From: Haplosporangium gracile
Taxonomy: Eukaryota > Mortierellomycota > Mortierellomycetes > Mortierellales > Mortierellaceae
Assembly: GCA_015499985.1 (NCBI GenBank)
Contig: JAAAUF010000962.1
Coordinates: 1 to 15,298, forward strand
Direction: 5' to 3'
Length of the DNA stretch: 15,298 bases
The position numbers were made by a program, and so were the translations under genes. This document shows positions 9,315 to 15,298 of the stretch, one piece after another. Positions within the stretch are counted from its first letter, which is position 1, and the number at the start of each line of letters is the position of its first letter. The notes under the pieces are model-generated. The model was not told the DNA's origin and did no database searches. It worked only from the letters and a program-made list of their open reading frames with translations.

Positions 9315-10051
9315 AGGTATTTACATGTGTATTTTGCAAGGAATAGAGCTCGGGTAATAACAAGCAGGGGTAGAATGCGCAAGAGATGTTAGTGTAAGAC
9401 TGGCACCCGATAGAATGGAAAGGCAACAAGGCAGTGAAAAGCAGGAGGCAATCTACGATCCTGTCACACCAAGCGCGTCGCACTCCTTACATCACGCGGA
9501 GCAAAGAGGGATGCAACACAGGCAAACAGAATGAGTGAGTAGGGCGACTTGGCGAGAAGAACCGATGCAAAGTTTGGGTAAATGTCATCATCTTCAATAG
9601 CCTACCGCGTCATATCTCTTGTAGTTCCCATGAGGCACTTGCCTACAAAATAAAAGAAAGAAAAAAAAAGCTCTCACACATACAACCAACAAAGCGCACA
9701 GTCAAAAGACAAAAGCAAAGCTTGCCAAGTAGGCAATTATTCATCTGATCATGAAATAGATTAACAATCATCACACGCAAGGCCAAATGAAGTCGAAAGC
9801 AGATAGCAATCAAAGTCATAGTGAACAATGGTGCTAGAGAAGTAGTTTGGTGTGAATAATATGAGAGCTCTCTCGATCTTTATGAAATAATAAATGCTGG
9901 GAATGAGGGAGGGGGGGTAAAAGTATGTTACAAGTGACTATGTACTAGCGGCAAAAGTGGATATGATACAAGAATGATAGAAGAAGAAGGATCTCATAGC
10001 GTCAACACGCAGAAAAAAGAAAATAGAAAAAGTCGGCCTCAGAACGAGGAC
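9090..10051. other. Intergenic, 3' side of the deacetylase gene
   Basis: Besides the AG microsatellite, no gene is supported. Frames on either strand are low-complexity (Leu/Ser runs from the AG repeat). The deacetylase 3' UTR must lie at the right end, but no canonical minus-strand AATAAA was found within ~400 bp of its stop codon, so its poly(A) site is unassigned. Confidence 0.4.
9279..9314. repeat. (AG)15 dinucleotide repeat followed by a G run
   Basis: Fifteen perfect AG units at 9279-9308 are followed by a short G run, in gene-free purine-rich plus-strand sequence downstream of the deacetylase gene. Confidence 0.95.
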
Positions 10052-11689
10052 TTAGTAGTTGTAGCAAGTAGAGGGGAGGGAGTCGGCCTCTGCTGGCTCC
10101 GAAATCTCGTTGTACCAGAGGCGGGGATCGGTTTCACCCATACAGGCACCGACAGGCATGATGTCCATCCCCAGTGACTGAACATACTCGACTGCCCAGA
10201 CGCTCGTAGCCTCTTGGTAAATACCGCCCATCATCATGTCGTCGCGGTCCAATGTCATCGAGGGCACACCGCGGACAGCCTCGGCCCACTTTGAAGAGAA
10301 CTCAGTTTTGGGCTGGTGTCTGTGCGAAGAAGCTGTCGAGGAGCCAGGGCCCATGGGCCGCTGGTTTTTGTAGATTCGATCTCCGATCTGGGTCAACGAA
10401 GAAGAATCTTCCATAATCTTGTCGGAGGTGGTCTCAGCACCATTAGAAGATGAAGTAATCTGATCGACATCCCAGAGGATCATGACATATCCCATACTCT
10501 CCATGATCTTACGGACGCGCTCCGAATGCTCGCCATAGGGGGGTCTCATGTACTTGGGCACAACTCCGAGGATGTCACGGAAGGCATCTTCGATCCTGTA
10601 CATCTCTTGGCGAATCTCTCGTTCGGAGAGTGTCTCGAGATCACGGTGCGACCAGGGGTGAGATGCAATCTGATGTTGGGCATTGAACGCGCGTTTCAGC
10701 AGACGTTGCGACTCTGGACCTAATTATTGAATTGCAAATTACAATATTGGTATTAGTAAATATTGCTTGTTTAGAAGGAACTAAAAGAAGAAAGCAATCA
10801 TGATAATCATGCTTACATCGAACAATTGCAACAAGGGGTACTTACGATAGATACAGTTCCAGTTATCGCCGTTCATGAAGAACGTCACCTTGAGGCGTTG
10901 CTCATCCAAATAATCAAGCAATTCATCCGTCAATTGCCCAGGTCCATCATCAAACGAAATAGCGTACGAGTTGGGGCGAGTACAGCTGTCGAGTACTTGG
11001 CCAGGGTGGTACAATGAGGGCGGCGTGAGTCCGCTGACTTTGTAAGGAAACGAAGAAGGGAGTTGCGCGATGCTGTTGGCTGGCGTCGTTGAGGAGGGTA
11101 CTGGCGCAGCGGAGACTATTTTTTTTGGGGGTATTTATATCGTTGAGGGATGAATGGGCGATTGAAATAATGGACCAAGTGGAACACCCAAACAAACAGA
11201 CAGACAAAGAACAGAAAAGAGAGAAATGGGTCAGTGTATGTTTGCAAGGGTTGTATGTGTGTGAAAATACAAACAAAGAAACGGGAGGAAAACAAGAGTC
11301 TCAATAGGTAGTCGTGGTATGTGCATGTGTGGTAGAGGTGGTTGAGCTGCAGGTTGGCGTCGAGCAAGGACGGGTGTAATCCGAGGAGGAAAAAGTGAAT
11401 TGCCATTGTCGTTGTTGTTGGTGGAGGAGGGGAGAGGTGAATGAGTGGTTTGGTGATCCGAGTCGAGTTCAGTCGGCGTGAGAGCCCTTTATTGCAGAAT
11501 GAAAGGGAAAGACCCTGTTCATTTTTGAGCAAGGGTGCTCAAGTCGTCAAGTCAAGTCGCGCCTTTCTATGTGTTATTCCTTTGGTTGTAGAGGAGTGTT
11601 GGAGGAGAGTGAAGAGGAGGAGGTGGGTGCATACCTTGATATGAGATGGTGAGGATGGCGGCGAGTATAGAGATGGAAGAGAATCGCAT
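10052..11689 (-). CDS. Secreted NodB-type polysaccharide (chitin) deacetylase
   Basis: Three exons on the minus strand: 11689-11635, 11115-10846 and 10719-10052. The introns are 519 bp (GTATGC...AATAG) and 126 bp (GTAAGT...ATTAG). The CDS is 993 nt, 330 aa. The N-terminus MRFSSISILAAILTISYQ-VSA-AP is a signal peptide with a likely cut after residue 21 or 22. NodB motifs appear in order: FDDGP (73-77, catalytic base D74, metal ligand D75), HPWSH (129-133, metal ligands H129 and H133), RPPYG (167-171), and WDVD (191-194). The C-terminal part contains GGIYQEATSVWAVEYVQ and MPVGACMGETDP, resembling the end of fungal chitin deacetylases, but no LxH is seen where motif 5 is expected. The family (carbohydrate esterase 4) removes acetyl groups from cell-wall chitin to give chitosan. 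There is no GPI signal (ends STCYNY). The upstream intron falls directly after the signal-peptide exon. Exact substrate (chitin or another N-acetylglucosamine polymer) is inferred. Confidence 0.93.
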
Positions 11690-11917
11690 TGTGATGATAT
11701 GTGTATGAGGGTGGGGCGAGTGGAGGTGTTGTTACTGTTGTTGTTTGGTTGTTGGTTGAGTGTAAGTGAAGAGGAGGAGGAGGATGGATATGTGCAGTTG
11801 AAGTCGAAAGAAGGTGGGTATAAGAGAGAGAAAAGAGTTGCGCCGAGGATGAAGATACAAAACAGATAAGTGAAGATAAAGATAGAGAGAAGGTGGGTGG
11901 CGTTGATCTTTTTTATA
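11690..11917 (-). promoter_or_regulatory. TATA box and CT-rich leader of the deacetylase gene
   Basis: The sense strand reads TATAAAAAA at 11917-11909, about 220 bp above the start codon. It is followed by a CT-rich stretch through 11690 with ATCTTCATCC- and CTCCTCC-type motifs. The arrangement matches the MFS gene. A C-rich block lies just upstream of the TATA box at 11921-11936. Confidence 0.55.
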
Positions 11918-12780
11918 CACCTCCCTCCTCCCCCCGCACCAACATGTCATGATGGTTGGGTCATGCAAGGGCTGTTGTCCGCCCATACTCAGTTGTAAAC
12001 AAACAACACCCTGACCAATCGATGACGCGCATAAGAAAAGAAGAGAGTCGACAACATCGCAAAGTGCAAAAAAAGATTCGAAGAAGAAGAAGGGGAGTTT
12101 GAAGGGAGGGGCAGTGTGGGAAGAGAAGGGAAGACATCATTCGGTACACTGACGGGACACAGGGCTTGGCTGTGTGTGTGCGCTAAAAATAAAAATAGAA
12201 AAAAAAAAAAAAGAGAGGAATGACGCCCTCTTTCTTCTCCCTTTCGTCCTCCACCTTCTCCGCCTTCACTCTGTTCTTGCTTATCTGAGAGGCCAATTGC
12301 ACCGCCACGAATCTGCCCATTCTTTTCCCTTCAACTGTTCGCCGCAGCCACTCCCCTTCTCTTTACTCGTTTATTACTTTGCCCATTGTCCTCTTTGCCA
12401 CTAATTGCTCGCCGCCAGCTTGCCTTTACCTGTTGCTGGGTTGTCTTTAGTCCCTTTGACTCCTTTAGTATGTGGCGTCAAACATACTCCGTGGGCACTT
12501 GACTGTTTGCAACAGAAAGAATGCCCCTATTCATTTGCTCATCCACCTGCCTGGCTTACATGTTATCTCTCGTCCATTAGCGATATATCCAAAAGGGTCG
12601 CACTGACGCACAGGGTTAAGAATTCAATCTCTTTCTCTTCTTATTTTCACTCCAGTAAGGAAGAACATCAAGTACGCTACTGTGTTAGTCTCGGAGCAAA
12701 ACGCCACACAATCATTCACAACTTTTTTCTGCCTGTTGCTCAGTTGACAATATATGCTTGAAAGTGATAATAGAAGAGTG
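11918..12780. other. Intergenic stretch, nothing recognisable
   Basis: No gene could be supported. Plus-strand frames at 12174-12404 and 12405-12761 are open but show no motif, no splice support and a composition typical of CT-rich spacer. A short A run (12199-12212) and a TG repeat (12171-12180) are the only local structure. Confidence 0.4.
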
Positions 12781-12831
12781 TTTTATTACAAGGCGGAAGG
12801 TGGGATGTCATTACTTGTTGATGGTGTGTGT

Positions 12832-12837
12832 TTTATT
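12832..12837 (-). terminator. Candidate poly(A) signal of the SERP1-like gene
   Basis: The minus strand reads AATAAA about 313 bases past the TAA stop. A second minus-strand AATAAA lies at 12787-12782. Either could serve. A 3' UTR of 300-370 nt would be long compared with the 222-nt coding region. Confidence 0.35.
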
Positions 12838-13149
12838 GTTGTTTGTATGTATAAATTGGTGTAAGGCATGTGTGGAGGAGAACAGAGGAGGCACACATGT
12901 CAGACAAATAAAGATTGTCAAGCAAAGTGAAAAAAAAAGAGCACAAATGAAAAATGAATCTGTCCAGCACACCAAAATCCAGTTTTCTTTGTTCTCATTC
13001 ACTCCCTCGGTTCGACATTTTCGGTTCTTAAGTTGTCCTGTTGTTTGTTGGCGGCTTGGTGTTGAAAGGAAGTGGGCGTACAGTCCTGCTGTCGTTACTC
13101 GCATCCCTTCTTCCTCAGTCGAACAGGAAAAAGCGAATCCAAGGCGGAC

Positions 13150-13527
13150 TTAAAAGGTGGGCTCGGTGCTGGCGCCAAAGAGACGGAGGACCTCAAAGAT
13201 GGCACCCCCGCAGAGCATCAACAGGATGCATCCGACAAGCATAGGAGAGGCAGCGGGCTTCTTGGCGACCTTCTTCTCGGCATGTCCTGAGGTCTTTGTC
13301 TGGCCGCGCTTTGTCACGTTTGCCTGGTACTTGGCTAATATCCGTATCGTTATAGACAGGGAGAATGTGTGTGTTAGGGTTAATCTGATGTTGTCTAGTT
13401 TTGCTAGTCCGTTGCTTGATGTTCCCGTAATCCCTTTGTTTTTAATCGAATTCATAGTGAGGTAAGAGGGGAGGTACGAGTGGTTACCATTGCGGGCACG
13501 GATGACGGGAGAAGTAGAGGTGGCCAT
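13150..13527 (-). CDS. YSY6: Stress-associated ER protein (RAMP4/SERP1/Ysy6 family)
   Basis: Two exons on the minus strand: 13527-13488 (40 nt) and 13334-13150, with a 153-bp intron (GTAACC...ATTAG). The spliced CDS is 225 nt, 74 aa. The start is the ATG at 13527, which gives MATSTSPVIRARN. Splicing joins it to AKYQANVTKRGQTKTSGHAE, restoring the family's basic N-terminal pattern (RxxNxKxxxNxTKRG). After a lysine-rich linker with P40 and P44, one hydrophobic segment runs LVGCILLMLCGGAIFEVLRLF (residues ~46-66). The CGGAIFEVLR core is typical of RAMP4. Length fits the family (about 60-75 aa). RAMP4 is a tail-anchored ER membrane protein that binds the Sec61 translocon and ribosomes and protects newly made membrane proteins under ER stress. 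Reading the exon 2 frame straight through the intron instead gives an unrelated N-terminus, so the spliced model is preferred. Confidence 0.93.
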   Translation of the reverse strand: MATSTSPVIRARNGNHSYLPSYLTMNSIKNKGITGTSSNGLAKLDNIRLTLTHTFSLSITIRILAKYQANVTKRGQTKTSGHAEKKVAKKPAASPMLVGCILLMLCGGAIFEVLRLFGASTEPTF

Positions 13528-13800
13528 GTTTGTATGGTTGTTGTTGTGTGTGTTGGGTTGGTTGAGTCGAGTTGGGTGGTGTACTGGAAGGGTGTGGGTG
13601 CTTGGTCTTGAGTGTTGGGAAGGCAGGTTCTTGTTGAGTGTGAGAGAAGCAGAAAGAAGAAAAAGAGAAGAGAAGAGAGTTTATGAACAAAAAGTAAATG
13701 AGTCTTGTGAATGAGCTCAATGGCGTGGAGCAACCAGAACCAAAGGGGTCAAGGAGGGAGAAGAATAATGCACTCGTGGGTTGTAACGAAACGATTGGCT
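13528..13800 (-). promoter_or_regulatory. Upstream region of the SERP1-like gene
   Basis: The sense strand is CT- and CA-rich from the start codon to about 13690, like the leaders of the other genes. CCAAT lies on the minus strand at 13798-13794, and CCACG at 13779-13775, with 14 bp between them. No TATA box was found. Confidence 0.4.
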
Positions 13801-14328
13801 GAGAGACAGTAACACAACGCCGTGGAAGCACACAAGAGGTGGAGAAGGGCAGGCAATGAACTTTACATACTAAAATAACATGCTAAAGGCACATGCTCTC
13901 AACCTTTTGTCACCCACCCTCTCTGGAGCGCATTGTTGCTCCACTCCAATCATTTGCATATCTATCTTGCATCGCACAGCATCTCAGTAGGAGAGGAGAC
14001 ATATGAAAAGCAACCCGCAAAAGATACAAAGCTCACTTCATAGAAGGACGGGGAACTGGGTGATTCGATAGAGTTAAAAGAACAAGTGTTGTCTCTACGT
14101 CCTCTGTTCTGCCACGATTGTCAAACCAACGAGCTGACAATGTGTCCTAGAGATACGTTGTCGCTTCATTTATGAGAAGGAAGCATAAGTCATAGCTCCG
14201 ACAACCAGACGAACGATGTTGAATTATGAAACTGTTTGATAGAAAGAAGTAAATAAAAAAGCCAGACCCAGCCCTGCCCCTAAGTTCGGACGATAATTTC
14301 GTGCGGGAACAAAGTCAGATCCAGCTAG
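13800..14328. other. Intergenic stretch, nothing recognisable
   Basis: No coding sequence or RNA gene could be supported on either strand; frames are short and interrupted. Confidence 0.4.
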
Positions 14329-14718
14329 TCACCTACGACTGGGGAGCTGGGAGTCACTCGCTTAAAGGAGGGGCCCCCTAAAGGTCAACCTGCACCCCTC
14401 TATCCAAGTACAGATACTCCACTCAACACACCAGCACCCTCAACTCCATCCGTTAGCAACATCACTCACTCTGTCGTCTCTCGCCTAAAGGAGGCACTCC
14501 CTCGGTCCAAAGAAACAAATCCTCGCAAAAAACCAGCCTTTGATACGGCCGCTAGCTTCCCATACAAGAGCGTTATAAAGTCTAACCACCTCCTGCACCA
14601 GGCCCACCCACCTTGCACATTGGGCCTCTTTGTGCGGGCAAAGGGACACAGCAGTGTTTATGAAAATGAGCTTGCGGACAGGCAGCAAAGGTGGCTGCAC
14701 AGGGCGATACGGTACCCT
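14329..14718 (+). pseudogene. 130-codon open frame without ATG; possible gene relic
   Basis: Open on the plus strand between TAG at 14326-14328 and TAG at 14719-14721, with no in-frame ATG. Composition looks coding: a Ser/Thr/Pro-rich stretch (TPLNTPAPSTPSVSNITHSV), then basic SRLKEALPRSKETNPRKKPA, then ELADRQQRWLHRAIRYP at the end. RLKE occurs twice (GVTRLKEG and VVSRLKEA), coming from CGC(T/C)TAAAGGAGG at 14359-14371 and 14481-14493. The order (Ser/Pro-rich, basic, then a QQRWL-type helix) reminds me of the region ahead of the NTPase in Mortierella NACHT proteins, but that is memory-based and weak. It could also be an exon of a longer gene, or chance. Confidence 0.35.
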
Positions 14719-14721
14719 TAG

Positions 14722-15040
14722 TGGTGGATCTGGCGCAACGGACGCGCAACGGACGGACAAGGAACTTTGCATATTACTACGGCGGGCTTGTTGGGATTGA
14801 CCTTTGACAGCTGCTCAGACAATAAACGACAATCCGACACCATCAGGTCGGACATCTCAGAGCGCAAAGCCAGGTTGTGGACTGGACGGACGGGCATGAG
14901 TCTGAGTCGGGCATGCACTGGGCATGCATAGATTTACAAACAATTGGGAATTAACCCGGCAATGACTTCAATCGTTGAACTATCCTTAAACAAAGCCTGC
15001 AGAAGGGAAAAAAGAGAAGAGAGATGTTGTTCTTTCAAAT
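14722..15040. other. Spacer between open-frame relic and LSU rRNA 3' end
   Basis: No gene is supported. It contains an exact 11-bp tandem repeat (GCGCAACGGAC at 14733-14743 and 14744-14754) and three GGGCATG copies at 14893-14926. If the rRNA to the right is functional, this would be its 3' flank. I see no 5S rRNA in it. Confidence 0.4.
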
Positions 15041-15298
15041 AAATCTATAGAGCAATGGGTTTGATTTCAGCAGATCGTAGCAACAAGACTACTCTACTGC
15101 TTACAACACTTCGTTCAATAAAATTCGCCTGCAATGGATTTATCCTTGACAATATTTGAAATTAACATTATCAGGAACATCAGAAAGTCTTTCCGCTCTG
15201 CAACATAACCCCGCGTAGTATGATCTTGGACCCGAGGGTCTACTCGTATTCAACTAAAAATCGGAAAAGGCGGTAATCGTCGCGTTCTAGCACAGGTT
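15041..15298 (-). rRNA. LSU (25S/28S) rRNA, 3' end, partial
   Basis: Read on the minus strand, the conserved near-terminal LSU core is present: GTTGTAAGCAGTAGAGTAG (~15087-15105) and CTACGATCTGCTGA (~15067-15080). The landmarks further 5' are also in the right order: GGATAAATCC, GCGGAAAG, AATACGAGTAGACCC and GCTAGAACGCG. The 3' end lies near 15041, where the family's final GATTT occurs (CTATAGATTT). The gene continues off the right edge. Several positions that are G or C in the fungal LSU sequences I recall are A or T here (GAACGAAGTG for GAACGGGGTG, CTGAAATC for CTGAGATT, GAGTAGTC for GAGTAGCC). It is therefore either a lineage-specific LSU or a drifting copy. The identification as LSU is firm; functionality is not shown. 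Confidence 0.82.

Noticed and set aside
13365..13390. TTAGGGTTA as a telomere repeat
   Set aside because: Only a single copy, located inside the intron of the SERP1-like gene.
14485..14772. 95-codon minus-strand frame overlapping the orphan plus-strand open frame
   Set aside because: Composition (Cys/Val/Arg/Pro mixed) looks like the complement of the better plus-strand frame; no motif seen.
1..15298. CRISPR array, insertion sequence, bacterial operon or phage module
   Set aside because: No regularly spaced repeats, no transposase or terminal inverted repeats, and clear eukaryotic introns throughout.

Overview
The window looks like nuclear DNA of a filamentous fungus, most likely in Mortierellaceae (Mortierella/Linnemannia type). 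The reasons are spliceosomal introns with GTAAG/GTATG donors and AG acceptors, long pyrimidine-rich gene leaders, a decayed NACHT-WD40 protein whose motifs match the expanded NLR-like families I recall from Mortierella, and a eukaryotic large-subunit rRNA 3' end. The genus is an inference; no marker was searched.

Layout. Positions 1-2799 (minus) hold a broken NACHT-WD40 gene with at least seven in-frame stops and four frameshifts; it runs off the left edge. Positions 2800-4190 hold no recognisable gene, but a (TTG)13 microsatellite and a purine-rich plus strand. A three-exon gene at 6200-4246 (minus) encodes a 555-residue major facilitator transporter of the DHA2 drug:H+ antiporter type, with a TATA box, a CT-rich leader carrying a (CTTTT)7 tract, and a poly(A) signal. 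Positions 6590-8800 have no recognisable gene, but contain a promoter-like CCAAT/TATA arrangement, a 158/160-bp tandem duplication (8316-8633) and, just after it, a possible plus-strand exon (8806-8946) with consensus splice sites. A three-exon gene at 11689-10052 (minus) encodes a secreted 330-residue NodB-type polysaccharide (probably chitin) deacetylase. A two-exon gene at 13527-13150 (minus) encodes a 74-residue RAMP4/SERP1/Ysy6-family protein of the ER translocon. Positions 14329-14718 (plus) hold a 130-codon open frame with no ATG that looks coding and may be another gene relic. From about 15041 to the right edge lies the 3' end of LSU rRNA on the minus strand.

The three intact genes are independent housekeeping or accessory functions (membrane efflux, wall modification, ER translocation), not a cluster. 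All three, the NLR relic and the rRNA lie on the minus strand. The most interesting material is the debris: the NLR pseudogene with mostly C-to-T-type nonsense changes, the tandem duplication whose copies differ almost only by transitions, the orphan open frame, and the rRNA end. Together they suggest an unstable, gene-poor region near an rDNA copy. No complete novel defence or mobile system is visible.
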